In this document: piece after piece, positions 8,401 through 21,333 of the stretch
Layout: each line of letters starts with the position of its first letter
Position numbering within the stretch: position 1 is the first letter of the stretch
DNA from: Mycolicibacterium insubricum
GTDB lineage: Bacteria > Actinomycetota > Actinomycetes > Mycobacteriales > Mycobacteriaceae
Length of the DNA stretch: 64,000 nucleotides
NCBI RefSeq assembly: GCF_010731615.1
Contig: NZ_AP022618.1
Span: 2,046,001 to 2,110,000, forward strand
Direction of reading: 5' to 3'
Notes under the pieces: model-generated
Told to the model about the DNA's origin: nothing
Seen by the model: the letters and a program-made list of their open reading frames with translations, nothing else
Databases searched by the model: none
Position numbers and translations under genes: made by a program

Positions 8401-9879
8401 GTGACCGTACGCGTCCGCTTCTGCCCGTCGCCGACCGGCACCCCGCACGTCGGGCTGATCCGCACCGCGCTGTTCAACTGGGCCTACGCCCGGCACACCG
8501 GTGGCGATTTCGTCTTCCGGATCGAGGACACCGACGCCGCTCGGGACAGCGAGGAGAGTTACCTGGCGCTGCTCGACGCGCTGCGCTGGCTCGGCATGGA
8601 CTGGGACGAGGGTCCTGAGGTCGGCGGCCCCTACGGCCCTTACCGCCAGTCGCTGCGCAAAGATCTGCACCTCGACGTCGTGCAGAAACTGCTCGATGCC
8701 GGCGAGGCGTATGAGGCGTACTCCACCGCCGAGGAGGTCGAAGCCCGCCACCTGGCCGCTGGGCGCAACCCGAAACTCGGCTACGACAACTTCGACCGCG
8801 ACCTCACCGACGAACAGCGCGCGGCGTTCAAGGCCGAGGGACGCAGCCCCGTCATCCGGCTGCGGATGCCCGACGCCGACATCACCTGGACCGACCTGGT
8901 CCGCGGCGAAACCACCTTCCCGGCCGGCTCGGTGCCCGACTTCGCGCTCACCCGCGGCACCGGGGATCCGTTGTACACGCTGGTCAACCCGGTCGACGAC
9001 GCGATGATGCGCATCACCCACGTGCTGCGCGGCGAGGATCTGCTGCCGTCGACGCCGCGGCAGATCGCCCTGTACCAATCGTTGATCCGGATCGGCGTGG
9101 CCGACGCGGTCCCGGCGTTCGCGCATTTGCCCTCGGTGCTCGGTGACGGCAACAAGAAGCTGTCCAAACGTGACCCGCAGTCCAACCTGTTCCTGCATCG
9201 CGACCGCGGGTTCCTGCCCGAGGGATTGCTGAATTACCTTGCGCTGCTGGGCTGGTCGATCGCCGACGACCGTGACCTGTTCAGCCTGACCGAGATGGTG
9301 GAGGCCTTCGACATCGCCGACGTGAACTCCAACCCGGCCCGGTTCGACCAGAAGAAGGCTGATGCCATCAATGCCGAGCACATCCGCCGTCTCGGCGCCG
9401 AGGAGTTCGCCGACCGCCTCGGTGCCTACCTGCTGGCCCACGGTCATCACCTGGAGCTGACGCCGGCCCAGTTCGCCGAGGCGGCCGAGTTGGTGCAGAC
9501 CCGCATCGTGGTGCTCGGCGACGCCTGGCCGCTGCTGAAGTTCCTGGCCGACGAGCACTACTGGATCGACGAGAAGGCCGCGGCCAAGGAACTGTCCGCG
9601 GCCGCCGGCCCGGTGCTCGACGCCACCCTGGTGGCGCTGGATCCGGTGGGGGACTGGACCACCGCGGCGATCGAGGCGGCGCTCAAGGAGGCCCTGATCG
9701 ATCGGCTGGAGCTCAAGCCGCGCAAGGCGTTCGGACCGATCCGGGTGGCCGTCACCGGGTCGACGGTCAGTCCGCCGCTGTTCGAGTCGATGGCGCTGCT
9801 CGGCCGCGACCGCAGCCTGTCGCGGTTGCGAGAGGCGCGCGCCGGCCTGCCGGAGGAGACCGCCGAACCCGGCGATTAA
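8401..9879 (+). CDS. gltX: Glutamate--tRNA ligase
   Basis: This 492-residue class I aminoacyl-tRNA synthetase starts with [24 protein letters not shown], where HVGL is the HIGH-box equivalent. It carries the KKLSKRD (KMSKS-type) loop near residue 257, and the [15 protein letters not shown] signature. It charges tRNA-Glu and, in actinobacteria lacking GlnRS, also tRNA-Gln for later amidation by GatCAB. Two substrates of that pathway, tRNA-Gln and tRNA-Glu, are encoded directly downstream. GTG 8401 is the start. The last codons are part of a 20-bp sequence repeated again after the stop. Confidence 0.97.
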   Translation: MTVRVRFCPSPTGTPHVGLIRTALFNWAYARHTGGDFVFRIEDTDAARDSEESYLALLDALRWLGMDWDEGPEVGGPYGPYRQSLRKDLHLDVVQKLLDAGEAYEAYSTAEEVEARHLAAGRNPKLGYDNFDRDLTDEQRAAFKAEGRSPVIRLRMPDADITWTDLVRGETTFPAGSVPDFALTRGTGDPLYTLVNPVDDAMMRITHVLRGEDLLPSTPRQIALYQSLIRIGVADAVPAFAHLPSVLGDGNKKLSKRDPQSNLFLHRDRGFLPEGLLNYLALLGWSIADDRDLFSLTEMVEAFDIADVNSNPARFDQKKADAINAEHIRRLGAEEFADRLGAYLLAHGHHLELTPAQFAEAAELVQTRIVVLGDAWPLLKFLADEHYWIDEKAAAKELSAAAGPVLDATLVALDPVGDWTTAAIEAALKEALIDRLELKPRKAFGPIRVAVTGSTVSPPLFESMALLGRDRSLSRLREARAGLPEETAEPGD

Positions 9880-9937
9880 GTCGTCGCCGGGCCTCGTGCT
9901 CGCGGAACTACACCGCTCGCCGAACCCGGCGATTAAG
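9861..9937 (+). repeat. 20-bp direct repeat at the gltX 3' end, with a hairpin
   Basis: CGCCGAACCCGGCGATTAAG occurs at 9861-9880 (encoding the gltX C-terminus and its TAA stop) and again, identically, at 9918-9937. The first copy also forms a stem: CCCGGCGA (9868-9875) with TCGCCGGG (9884-9891) around an 8-nt loop containing the stop codon. It may be a terminator or a processing site between gltX and the tRNAs. Confidence 0.6.
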
Positions 9938-10052
9938 CGCCCGGGGAAATGTTTGATAGTCTGCTCGTCGGCCGTCACCGGCTGGACCTGATGTCCCGGA
10001 CTCGCAAAACCATGCGGGAAAGGGTTTCTGACCAGCGGGGATGCGTCGCCAA

Positions 10053-10124
10053 TGGGGTATGGTGTAATTGGCAACACAGCTGATTCTGGTTCAGCCATTC
10101 TAGGTTCGAGTCCTGGTACCCCAG
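10053..10124 (+). tRNA. glnU: tRNA-Gln (anticodon CTG)
   Basis: A 72-nt cloverleaf. Acceptor arm TGGGGTA pairs with TACCCCA, with discriminator G. The anticodon stem GCTGA/TCAGC encloses loop TTCTGGT, giving anticodon CTG. The T-arm contains GGTTCGAGTCC. The 3' CCA is not encoded. The gene sits between gltX and tRNA-Glu on the same strand. Confidence 0.93.
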
Positions 10125-10170
10125 CGATTAGGTCAGTGTGTGAGCGCTGAGCTAAGCTGTCACAGTTCTA

Positions 10171-10243
10171 GCCCCCGTCGTCTAGCGGCCTAGGACGCCG
10201 CCCTCTCACGGCGGTAGCGTGGGTTCGAATCCCATCGGGGGTA
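10171..10243 (+). tRNA. gltT: tRNA-Glu (anticodon CTC)
   Basis: A 73-nt cloverleaf. Acceptor arm GCCCCCG pairs with CGGGGGT, with discriminator A. The anticodon stem CCGCC/GGCGG encloses loop CTCTCAC, giving anticodon CTC. The T-arm has GGTTCGAATCC. The 3' CCA is not encoded. It is followed 8 nt later by a strong terminator. Confidence 0.95.
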
Positions 10244-10250
10244 CAAGACA

Positions 10251-10285
10251 AATCCCCTCCCAGCTTCAGCAGGGAGGGGATTTCT
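10251..10285 (+). terminator. Intrinsic terminator after the tRNA pair
   Basis: An 11-bp perfect stem, AATCCCCTCCC (10251-10261) with GGGAGGGGATT (10272-10282), a 10-nt loop and a short T-rich end. It separates the tRNA genes from the convergent PPOX gene and can act on both strands. Confidence 0.85.
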
Positions 10286-10296
10286 GCGTTCCCCGG

Positions 10297-10788
10297 TTAA
10301 CCCGCGGTGGAGCCGGCGACCGGCATGGCGGGCATGCCGAGCTTGCGGTGATCCCAGGAGCGGGTACGGCTGGGCCGCAACCGGATACCGATGCGCTTGT
10401 TGAGCATCATGTCCACGGCGGGCTTGAGGTCGTCGGTGTAGGGCCCGGTGTAGCGTTCCCAGACGCTGACGCCAACCCGGAACACCGCCTCGGGATCGTC
10501 GACCAGTTCGGCGCGACCCTCCAGGGAAACTCCGCGCAGCGTGTCGTAGGTGTCGCCGTCCTCGATCATGAAGGTGAACCGCGGATCGCGGCGCAGGTTG
10601 ACCGCCTTCTGCGACTTGGCCTTGGTCTCCAGCCAGATCTCACCGTCGACGATGCCGTACCACATCGCCACCAGGTGCGGCTGCCCGTCGGAACCGATGG
10701 TGGCCAGGGTTCCGGTGCGGCTGCGGGAGATGAAGTCGGTGATCTCGTCGTCGGACATGACGATCTGGCTGCGCTGATTGGTTCCCAT
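10297..10788 (-). CDS. PPOX-class FMN/F420-binding split-barrel protein (Rv2991-like)
   Basis: A protein of 163 residues with the flavin-reductase-like split barrel typical of the pyridoxamine-5'-phosphate-oxidase superfamily: FISRSRTGTLATIGSDGQPHLVAMWYGIVDGEIWLETKAKSQKAVNLRRDPRFTFMIEDG. In mycobacteria such small proteins bind F420 or FMN and reduce diverse substrates. Its position downstream of gltX matches Rv2991. ATG 10788 (MGTNQRSQ) is chosen because the family starts shortly before the helix DDEITDFISRS; longer in-frame sequence upstream overlaps the divergent lipoprotein gene. The reaction is unknown. fbiD, for F420 synthesis, lies 9 kb away. Confidence 0.85.
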   Translation of the reverse strand: MGTNQRSQIVMSDDEITDFISRSRTGTLATIGSDGQPHLVAMWYGIVDGEIWLETKAKSQKAVNLRRDPRFTFMIEDGDTYDTLRGVSLEGRAELVDDPEAVFRVGVSVWERYTGPYTDDLKPAVDMMLNKRIGIRLRPSRTRSWDHRKLGMPAMPVAGSTAG

Positions 10789-10903
10789 CAGCCGAGTCTG
10801 ACAGGTGGGCACGCCGCCGCGGGCGCCGGATGGGCCGAATGGCACCCGGAAACCGGATCCAAGTAGCGTGCTGTGAAGCGAGAAGAACGCAGGGGGTGGT
10901 GCG

Positions 10904-12562
10904 GTGAATCGTCGCGCGGTGGTGCCGATTGTTGCGGTTGTTGCTTTGGTGGTGTCGTCCTGTGGGCTCTTGCACCGCGACGACAACGCGGCCCCGGCGC
11001 CGACGAGTACCTCGGGGAGCGCGCCCGACGGTGCGCTGGCCAGGTTCACCGCTGACGTCGACGGCGTGCACGTCGAGGTCACCCCGGCCGCGGCCGATCG
11101 GGACCGTGGACTGACCATCGAACCGGTCGACGCCACGATCCCGACCGTCGAAACGCGGCTGGCCTCCACCAGCGCGATCAGCATCACCCTCGACGGCGGG
11201 GCCGGGCAGCCGTCCGCGCCGCTGAAGGTGCAATTCGATCTGTCCGACCGTCCGGATCTCACTGCCGCGATCACCGACAAGGCGCGGCCGGTACTGGAAT
11301 CGGTATCGGCGACCAACCCGGATCAGCGCGACATGTTCACCGCCACCTGGGATCCGGGCACCAAGACCGTCGCCGCTGAGGTCACCCACCTCACCAACTT
11401 CTGGCTGAGTGTGTTCAACGTGTTCTCGGCGATCGAGACGGGGATCGGGAAGGCCTTCGAATTCGTCCGCGGGACTACCGATTCGCCATGTCGGGAGCAC
11501 AGCGAATTGTCCCTCAACGGCACCGACTACGTACTGACGACGGTGACTCCGGGTGCCGTCGCCGGCTGCCTGGCCGATGACAACGGTGCCGTCGCCATCG
11601 ATTTCACCAATGCCACCGGTGGCTTCTACACGATCTCGGTGGCTCCGGGAGATATCGGCGGCGCCTGGGTGGTGACCCAGGCGTTGAGCATGGCGGACTC
11701 CGCGGGATCCCTGGTTGCCGCGGCCACCCCGAACAGCAAGGGTGTGCTGGCCGGGCGTTCGGCCGGCCGGTTGACGCTCAACAGCGGTATCACCGAGGGT
11801 GATGTCCGGCTCCAGCCACAGCCGCAGGGGATCCTGACCAAGAGCCTGTTGTCGGGCGTCGGCATGCTGGGACTCGATCTCGGTCCGCTGGAGAACATTC
11901 CGGAGACCTGGGACTGCTTCGCGACGATCACCAACACCACCAAGCTCGACGGCAGCGCGTCCACCGCGGAAATGGTGTCGGGGATCGGCGGGATCAGTCA
12001 GTGTCTGGTCACCCACGCCAAGGTGAAGGGCGGCGATGACATACGCATGGCGGCGCTGCATCGGCTCGGGGTGGCCGTCGACCTGCTGACCGAACTTCCC
12101 GCCCAGCTGGGCGATTTCATCGCGGTCGGCCTGCAGCAGGCGGCGGGCGACTCTGTCCTGGACTTCCGGCTGCGCACCGCGGTGCCGACACCCACCGAGA
12201 CGCCGACGAGCCAACCACCGGCGCCCGAGTCGACGGTGATCGACCGGGTCGACGTCAGCACCTGGGCCTATGACCGTATCGAGGGCGACAACTACAAGGC
12301 CGATAACAACGGCGGCAAGAGCGTGGCCATCTACTGGAAGTCCTACGCCGGTGAGAAGCAGATCCGCAGTGGCTGCACCTCGACGCTTGAGGTGACGGGC
12401 CCGGGATTCGCCAAGACGGTCAACGGGTCCGGCTGCGATTCCTACAACCCGGGTACCTACGTCAAGGTCAAGAGCCCCGGCACCTACACGGCGACGATCC
12501 GGGTGCACCAGGACGGCCAGCCGGACTTTGTCGCCGAACGGAATTTCACCATCCAGCGTTAG
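10904..12562 (+). CDS. Putative lipoprotein of unknown function with a C-terminal Ig-like domain
   Basis: A protein of 552 residues. The N-terminus MNRRAVVPIVAVVALVVSSC is a lipoprotein signal with V-S-S-C at residues 17-20, so Cys20 would be lipidated. A large domain of about 400 residues follows that I do not recognise; it has several cysteines (for example in DSPCREHSE, AGCLADDNG, WDCFATI, SQCLVTH) that could form disulfides. A Pro/Thr-rich linker near residues 425-443 leads to a C-terminal beta-rich domain of about 108 residues (from VIDRVDVSTWAYD) with two cysteines. I infer a cell-envelope protein. GTG 10904 has a GGGGGTGG purine-rich stretch upstream. The stop overlaps the convergent IclR gene stop by 3 bp. 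I know no equivalent at this place in M. tuberculosis. Confidence 0.7.
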   Translation: MNRRAVVPIVAVVALVVSSCGLLHRDDNAAPAPTSTSGSAPDGALARFTADVDGVHVEVTPAAADRDRGLTIEPVDATIPTVETRLASTSAISITLDGGAGQPSAPLKVQFDLSDRPDLTAAITDKARPVLESVSATNPDQRDMFTATWDPGTKTVAAEVTHLTNFWLSVFNVFSAIETGIGKAFEFVRGTTDSPCREHSELSLNGTDYVLTTVTPGAVAGCLADDNGAVAIDFTNATGGFYTISVAPGDIGGAWVVTQALSMADSAGSLVAAATPNSKGVLAGRSAGRLTLNSGITEGDVRLQPQPQGILTKSLLSGVGMLGLDLGPLENIPETWDCFATITNTTKLDGSASTAEMVSGIGGISQCLVTHAKVKGGDDIRMAALHRLGVAVDLLTELPAQLGDFIAVGLQQAAGDSVLDFRLRTAVPTPTETPTSQPPAPESTVIDRVDVSTWAYDRIEGDNYKADNNGGKSVAIYWKSYAGEKQIRSGCTSTLEVTGPGFAKTVNGSGCDSYNPGTYVKVKSPGTYTATIRVHQDGQPDFVAERNFTIQR

Positions 12563-13260
12563 AGTCGGCGGGTCAGCGCTTCCGCGGCGGCCAAAAGATC
12601 CGCGGCCCAACGCTCACCGGGCCGACGGCCCATCCGGTCGATGGGGCCGGACACTGATACCGCGGCGACGACGGCGCCGGAGTGATCGCGTACCGGCGCG
12701 GCCACGCTGGCCACGCCCGGTTCCCGCTCGGCCGCGCTCTGCGCCCAGCCGCGCCGACGGACCTCGGCCAGCGTGCGATCGGTGAATTTCGCCTCGGCCA
12801 GCAGGCTTTGCTGGGTGCGGGGATCGGCGTAGGCGAGGAGCACCTTGGCCCCGGAACCGGCCGTCATCGGCAGATGCGCGCCGACGGGCACGGTGTCGCG
12901 CAGTCCCGCGGGTGGTTCCAGGGCGGCCACGCAGACGCGCGACGTGCCCTCCCGCCGGTACAACTGCACGCTCTCGCCGGTGATCTCACGCAGCCGGGGA
13001 AGCACCGCGGTTGCCGCTGCGACCAGGGGGTCGTTGACGTTGGCGCCCAACTGCACCAGTGCCGGCCCGGGACGCCAGCGTCCGTCGGCGTCGCGGCACA
13101 GCAGCCGGTGGGTCTCCAGGCCGGCGGCCAGCCGGTGTGCGGTGGCCCGCGGCAGTCCGGTCCGCTCGCAGAGTTCGGCGAGCCCGCACGGTGACTCGGC
13201 TGCGGCGTAGAGCACGGCCACGGCTTTGTCCAGAACGCCGATGCCGCTATTCTGTCTCAT
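12559..13260 (-). CDS. ltbR: IclR-family regulator next to leuCD (LtbR/NdgR-like)
   Basis: A protein of 233 residues with an N-terminal winged helix (IGVLDKAVAVLYAAAESPCGLAELCERTGLPRATAHRLAAGLETHRLL) and an IclR effector domain (PLVAAATAVLPRLREITGESVQLY onward, with SVAAPVRDHSGAVVAAVSVSGP). Its divergent placement beside leuCD is the arrangement of LtbR of Corynebacterium glutamicum and NdgR of Streptomyces, which control leucine and other amino-acid biosynthesis. The symbol rests on this synteny and family. Likely targets are the leuC promoter and its own promoter in the 70-bp gap. Confidence 0.8.
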   Translation of the reverse strand: MRQNSGIGVLDKAVAVLYAAAESPCGLAELCERTGLPRATAHRLAAGLETHRLLCRDADGRWRPGPALVQLGANVNDPLVAAATAVLPRLREITGESVQLYRREGTSRVCVAALEPPAGLRDTVPVGAHLPMTAGSGAKVLLAYADPRTQQSLLAEAKFTDRTLAEVRRRGWAQSAAEREPGVASVAAPVRDHSGAVVAAVSVSGPIDRMGRRPGERWAADLLAAAEALTRRL

Positions 13261-13268
13261 AGAGAGAT
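13251..13268. promoter_or_regulatory. Possible IclR/LtbR operator between ltbR and leuC
   Basis: The sequence TCTGTCTCATAGAGAGAT has a short dyad (TCTC at 13255-13258, GAGA at 13262-13265) overlapping the ltbR start codon. Autoregulation and leuC control through this short intergenic region is plausible, but the dyad is weak and I have no verified consensus for comparison. Confidence 0.25.
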
Positions 13269-13331
13269 ACTAACGTCCCGCATTGTGAGATCGCCAGCCC
13301 AGAAGATCCCACGCGAACGAATCGAGATGTG

Positions 13332-14744
13332 ATGACCGAACAGACTCCACGCACGATGGCGGAGAAGGTGTGGGCCGACCACGTCGTGGCCTCCGAACCC
13401 GGCGAGCCGGACCTGATCTACATCGATCTGCACCTCGTGCACGAGGTCACCAGCCCGCAGGCGTTCGACGGACTGCGGATGGCAGGCCGGCCCGTTCACC
13501 GTCTCGACCTGACCATCGCGACCGAGGATCACAACGTCCCGACGGTCGACATCGATCAGCCGATCGCCGATCCGGTGTCGCGCCTGCAGGTGGAGACCCT
13601 GCGCCGCAACTGCGAGGAATTCGGCGTCCGACTGCACAAGATGGGCGATGCCGACCAGGGAATCGTGCACATCATCGGACCGCAACTGGGCCTGACCCAG
13701 CCCGGTATGACCATCGTCTGCGGCGACAGCCACACCTCCACCCACGGCGCGTTCGGCTCCATCGGCATGGGCATCGGCACCTCTGAGGTGGAGCACGTAC
13801 TGGCCACCCAGACCCTGCCGCTCAAGCCGTTCAAGACGATGGCGGTCAACGTCGACGGCGTGCTGCCGGCCGGTGTCACTGCCAAGGACATCATCCTGGC
13901 GGTGATCGCCAAGATCGGCACCGGTGGTGGCCAGGGGCACATCATCGAGTACCGGGGCAGTGCCATCGAGGGGCTGTCCATGGAGGGCCGGATGACCATC
14001 TGCAACATGAGCATTGAGGCCGGTGCGCGCGCCGGCATGGTCGCTCCCGACGAAACCACCTACGCCTACCTCAAGGGGCGCCCGCACGCCCCCAAGGGTG
14101 CGGACTGGGATGCCGCGGTCGCGGCGTGGGACCGGCTGCGCACCGATCCGGGTGCCGAATTCGACACCGAGGTGTTCATCGAGGCCGCCACCCTGAGCCC
14201 GTTCGTCACCTGGGGCACCAACCCCGGGCAGGGCGTGCCGCTCTCGGAGACGGTCCCCGACGTCGAATCCATGACCGACGACGCGGAGAAGCTGGCCACC
14301 GAGAAGGCTCTGGCCTATATGGATTTGACCTCCGGAACCCCGATGCGCGATATCGCCGTCGACGCGGTGTTCGTCGGCTCCTGCACCAACGGCCGCATCG
14401 AGGATCTGCGCGCGGTTGCCGAGGTGCTGGACGGTCGCAGGGTCGCCGACGGGGTTCGGATGCTGATCGTCCCGGGTTCGATGCAGGTGCGCGATCAGGC
14501 CGAATCTGAGGGCCTGAACGACGTTTTCCTGGCCGCCGGCGCCCAGTGGCGCGAGCCGGGCTGCTCGATGTGTCTGGGGATGAACCCGGATCAGCTGGAA
14601 CCGGGGGAGCGTTGCGCGTCGACGTCCAACCGTAATTTCGAGGGCCGCCAGGGCAAGGGGTCGCGCACCCACCTGGTGTCACCGCAAGTCGCCGCGGCCA
14701 CCGCCGTGCGCGGCACTCTGTCATCCCCGGCGGACCTGGACTAG
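13332..14744 (+). CDS. leuC: 3-isopropylmalate dehydratase large subunit
   Basis: A protein of 470 residues, catalytic 4Fe-4S subunit of isopropylmalate isomerase in leucine synthesis (2- to 3-isopropylmalate). Seen: [14 protein letters not shown], the cluster-ligand cysteine in [14 protein letters not shown], and the C-x2-C pair in [12 protein letters not shown], together the three aconitase-type ligands. [10 protein letters not shown] closes the active-site region. ATG 13332 is directly preceded in frame by GTG 13329, either of which could serve. It forms a two-gene operon with leuD after a 10-bp gap. Confidence 0.97.
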   Translation: MTEQTPRTMAEKVWADHVVASEPGEPDLIYIDLHLVHEVTSPQAFDGLRMAGRPVHRLDLTIATEDHNVPTVDIDQPIADPVSRLQVETLRRNCEEFGVRLHKMGDADQGIVHIIGPQLGLTQPGMTIVCGDSHTSTHGAFGSIGMGIGTSEVEHVLATQTLPLKPFKTMAVNVDGVLPAGVTAKDIILAVIAKIGTGGGQGHIIEYRGSAIEGLSMEGRMTICNMSIEAGARAGMVAPDETTYAYLKGRPHAPKGADWDAAVAAWDRLRTDPGAEFDTEVFIEAATLSPFVTWGTNPGQGVPLSETVPDVESMTDDAEKLATEKALAYMDLTSGTPMRDIAVDAVFVGSCTNGRIEDLRAVAEVLDGRRVADGVRMLIVPGSMQVRDQAESEGLNDVFLAAGAQWREPGCSMCLGMNPDQLEPGERCASTSNRNFEGRQGKGSRTHLVSPQVAAATAVRGTLSSPADLD

Positions 14745-14754
14745 GAGAACACCG

Positions 14755-15351
14755 ATGGAAGCCTTCGACACCCACACCGGCATTGCGGTCCCGCTGCGCC
14801 GCTCCAATGTCGATACCGACCAGATCATTCCGGCGGTATATCTGAAGCGAGTGACCCGAACGGGATTCGAGGACGGTCTGTTCGCCGCCTGGCGCAACGA
14901 TCCGGCCTTCATTCTCAATCAGAAGCCCTTCGACGCGGGCACCGTCCTGGTCGCCGGACCGGACTTCGGCACCGGCTCCTCCCGCGAACACGCGGTCTGG
15001 GCATTGATGGACTACGGGTTCCGGGTTGTCATCTCCTCGCGCTTCGCCGACATTTTCCGCGGCAATGCCGGGAAAGCCGGACTTTTGGCGGCGCAGGTAT
15101 CCCAGGACGATGTGGAACTGCTCTGGAAGTTGATCGAGCAGCAGCCGGGCCTGGAACTCACCGTCGATCTGGACCAGCGGACTATCACTGCCGCAACGGT
15201 TGTCGTGCCCTTTTCGATCGACGATTACACGGCCTGGCGTCTGCGTGAAGGACTCGACGACATAGGCCTTACGCTGCGGAAACTCGACGAAATCGAAGCC
15301 TACGAAAGGCGTCGTCCGAGTTGGAAACCGCACACGCTGCCAATTCCCTGA
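14755..15351 (+). CDS. leuD: 3-isopropylmalate dehydratase small subunit
   Basis: A protein of 198 residues, swivel domain of isopropylmalate isomerase. Characteristic parts are [22 protein letters not shown], the substrate-binding [17 protein letters not shown], and [18 protein letters not shown]. It acts with LeuC as a heterodimer in the cytoplasm. The start ATG 14755 is preceded by GGAGAA. A gap of about 220 bp without a gene follows, leading to hupB. Confidence 0.97.
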   Translation: MEAFDTHTGIAVPLRRSNVDTDQIIPAVYLKRVTRTGFEDGLFAAWRNDPAFILNQKPFDAGTVLVAGPDFGTGSSREHAVWALMDYGFRVVISSRFADIFRGNAGKAGLLAAQVSQDDVELLWKLIEQQPGLELTVDLDQRTITAATVVVPFSIDDYTAWRLREGLDDIGLTLRKLDEIEAYERRRPSWKPHTLPIP

Positions 15352-15572
15352 GGGCGACGCGGGACCGGTTGGGCGGGGCGGAGAACCGCCGAAATTCTGT
15401 CCCGCAACGCCTTTTGGGACGGCGGTCCCATTCCGTCTGCGGGCCAATCGGATTCCTGAAAAGTTCGCTGGAAATACCCGAAACTGCGCGTGGCGCTTGG
15501 AAATCAGGGTAGCCAGGGTTTACCGTGTCCTCTAGTCGGTCCACAACGGGCCACGGACTGCGGAGGATTTGC
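15352..15572 (+). other. leuD-hupB intergenic region
   Basis: A 221-bp noncoding stretch that should contain the hupB promoter. It has a small inverted repeat TGGGAC-GGCG-GTCCCA at 15415-15430 and the hupB ribosome-binding site GGAGG at 15562-15566. No convincing -10/-35 pair was identified. Confidence 0.5.
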
Positions 15573-16292
15573 ATGAACAAAGCAGAGCTCATCGACCAAG
15601 TCGCGGAGAAATTGGGCTCGGATCGCCGGCAGGCCACGGCCGCCGTCGAGCACGTTGTCGACACCATTGTGCGCGCCGTGCACAAGGGTGAGAACGTGAC
15701 GATCACCGGCTTCGGGGTATTCGAGCAGCGCAAGCGCGCCGCTCGTGTGGCACGCAATCCGCGCACCGGCGAGACCGTCAAGGTGAAGCCGACGTCGGTT
15801 CCGGCATTCCGCCCGGGTGCCCAGTTCAAGGCCGTTGTCTCTGGCGCGCAGAAGCTTCCGTCGGCCGGCCCGGCGGTCAAGCGTGGCGCCACCGCCGCGC
15901 CGGCCCGCAAGGCCGCGGCCAAGAAGGCACCGGCGAAGAAGGCCGCGACCAAGGCTGCACCGGCGAAGAAGGCTGCAGCGACCAAGGCTCCGGCCCGCAA
16001 GGTCGCGACCAAGGCTGCACCGGCGAAGAAGGCTGCGGCGACCAAGGCTCCGGCCCGCAAGGTCGCGACCAAGGCTGCACCCGCGAAGAAGGCTGCGGCG
16101 ACCAAGGCTCCGGCCCGCAAGGTCGCGACCAAGGCTGCACCCGCGAAGAAGGCTGCGGCGACCAAGGCTCCGGCCCGCAAGGTCGCGACCAAGGCTGCAC
16201 CCGTGAAAAAGGCTGCGGCGAAGGCGCCGGTGAAGAAGGCCGCCGCCAAGACCGTCGCGAAGAAGGCTCCGGCCAAGCGCGGTCGCAAGTAA
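15573..16292 (+). CDS. hupB: Nucleoid-associated HU/histone-like protein HupB
   Basis: A protein of 239 residues with two parts. The N-terminal 90 residues are a classic HU fold ([15 protein letters not shown]..., with the DNA-binding arm [23 protein letters not shown]). The rest is a long Lys/Ala/Pro tail with [16 protein letters not shown] and similar units resembling histone H1, as in other mycobacterial HupB proteins. I remember M. tuberculosis HupB as 214 residues, so this tail is longer. Four near-identical 60-bp units (15961-16200) account for the extra length. The protein compacts DNA and in mycobacteria has been linked to iron control and cell-wall functions. GGAGG lies 7 nt before ATG 15573. 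Confidence 0.97.
   Translation: MNKAELIDQVAEKLGSDRRQATAAVEHVVDTIVRAVHKGENVTITGFGVFEQRKRAARVARNPRTGETVKVKPTSVPAFRPGAQFKAVVSGAQKLPSAGPAVKRGATAAPARKAAAKKAPAKKAATKAAPAKKAAATKAPARKVATKAAPAKKAAATKAPARKVATKAAPAKKAAATKAPARKVATKAAPAKKAAATKAPARKVATKAAPVKKAAAKAPVKKAAAKTVAKKAPAKRGRK
15961..16200 (+). repeat. Four 60-bp tandem repeats in the hupB tail
   Basis: Units start at 15961, 16021, 16081 and 16141. The last two are identical, the second differs by one base and the first by two, all synonymous or near-synonymous. Each encodes a 20-residue [24 protein letters not shown] unit. A degenerate unit precedes at 15901-15960. Near identity at the DNA level implies recent slippage or unequal exchange. Confidence 0.95.
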
Positions 16293-16302
16293 CAGCACTC
16301 AA

Positions 16303-16341
16303 CGAAATACGCCGCGGGGCATGCCCCCGCGGCGTATTTCG
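16303..16341. terminator. Bidirectional terminator between hupB and mutT1
   Basis: A perfect 17-bp stem, CGAAATACGCCGCGGGG (16303-16319) with CCCCGCGGCGTATTTCG (16325-16341), and a 5-nt loop CATGC. It sits between the convergent hupB and mutT1 genes. There is no long T tract, which is usual in mycobacteria. Confidence 0.85.
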
Positions 16342-16383
16342 CTATTCAGGTCCGGATCGATGAACGAGCCGACGGTGCGGAAT

Positions 16384-17301
16384 TCAGGTCCGGACGGCCA
16401 GCGGGCTGGCGATGTGATCGGCGGCCACCAGCCTGCCGTGGCGCATCGACAGCACCCAGACACTGCCCTTGCGGTTGCGCGACTTGTCCGGTGTCACCGA
16501 GTCGCGCTCGCACCACCAATCGATGACCGGGGGAATCACCTTGCCCTGTGAGCAGATAACCGGGGTGGGGTCGCCGGCGGCGATCTCCAGCATCCGCGCC
16601 CGGGCCCGTTTCCGGCTGTCCGCGTAGGCTTCCTCGGTCAGTGCCGGCTCGTTGATGATATCCGTCTGCAGCTCGGCCGCCAGGGGCTCCAGCGTCTGGT
16701 GACACCGAGTGCGGTCGGCGGCGTGCAACTCTTCGGCGCCGAACGCGAGCAGCAGACCGGCCAGCGCGTCGGCCTGCAGCCGACCCTGCTGGTCCAGGGG
16801 ACGTAGCCGATCGTCGTTGCCCCGGTAGCGGCTCTTGCGCCCGGCGACACCGTGGCGCACCACCAGCACGGTGTGCGTGTCCGGGTTCATCTTGGCGAAG
16901 CGGCGCAACATCTTACGGTCGTAGGGATAGACCAGGAGTTCGGCTGCCTCGGGCACGCTCAACCAGCGCAGCTCGTCCACCTCGCGATTGGGCCGGAATT
17001 CACCGTCACCGGCGCGGGCCACCCAGTAGGTGACCTTCTTGGTGGTGTTGGCCACCGGATAGGACACCGACCCCAGGTAGCGGCCCAGCCGGGAGCGAAA
17101 GCCGGTTTCCTCGAAGATCTCCCGCACGGCGGCCACCGGTTCGCTCTCGCCGCGATCCACCTTGCCCTTGGGCAGAGACCAATCGTCGTAGCGTGGCCGG
17201 TGGATGACGGCGACCTCCGGTGCCCCCTCGGGGCTCGGGCGCCACAGCACGCCACCGGCGGCGAGTACCGGCGGGCGCACTCCGGGTTGATCCCGGCTCA
17301 T
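16384..17301 (-). CDS. mutT1: Nudix hydrolase with histidine-phosphatase domain, MutT1
   Basis: A protein of 305 residues fusing two domains. Residues 46-68 form a Nudix box, [23 protein letters not shown], matching GX5EX7REUXEEXGU. The second half starts at [10 protein letters not shown] (RHG at 149-151) and is a histidine-phosphatase fold. In mycobacteria MutT1 degrades 8-oxo-(d)GTP and diadenosine polyphosphates, the two domains giving sequential removal of phosphates. ATG 17301 (MSRDQPG) is preferred to ATG 17310, three codons upstream. It is co-directional with ppk, about 50 bp away. Confidence 0.93.
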   Translation of the reverse strand: MSRDQPGVRPPVLAAGGVLWRPSPEGAPEVAVIHRPRYDDWSLPKGKVDRGESEPVAAVREIFEETGFRSRLGRYLGSVSYPVANTTKKVTYWVARAGDGEFRPNREVDELRWLSVPEAAELLVYPYDRKMLRRFAKMNPDTHTVLVVRHGVAGRKSRYRGNDDRLRPLDQQGRLQADALAGLLLAFGAEELHAADRTRCHQTLEPLAAELQTDIINEPALTEEAYADSRKRARARMLEIAAGDPTPVICSQGKVIPPVIDWWCERDSVTPDKSRNRKGSVWVLSMRHGRLVAADHIASPLAVRT

Positions 17302-17353
17302 ATCGTGCACCTGAATTCCTGAAAGCCCAATTCGCGGTCGGCTGGGAAATTCG

Positions 17354-21309
<3,956 letters not shown>

Positions 21310-21333
21310 GGCCACACGGTAGCCTGTCCGGTT

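Noticed and set aside
7513..10098. A very long open frame on the minus strand opposite the FAH gene and gltX
   Set aside because: It mirrors the codon structure of two well-supported plus-strand genes and has no recognisable domain. Such shadow frames are expected at this GC content.
10053..10290. Integration site for a mobile element at the tRNA genes
   Set aside because: No integrase, no displaced tRNA 3' fragment and no foreign-looking genes nearby.
10640..12610. Long minus-strand open frame opposite the lipoprotein gene
   Set aside because: The plus-strand frame has a signal peptide, lipobox and domain structure; the minus frame is Arg/Gly-rich low-complexity translation.
15901..16200. 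CRISPR-like array
   Set aside because: The repeats are directly adjacent without spacers and in frame within hupB, so they are coding repeats.
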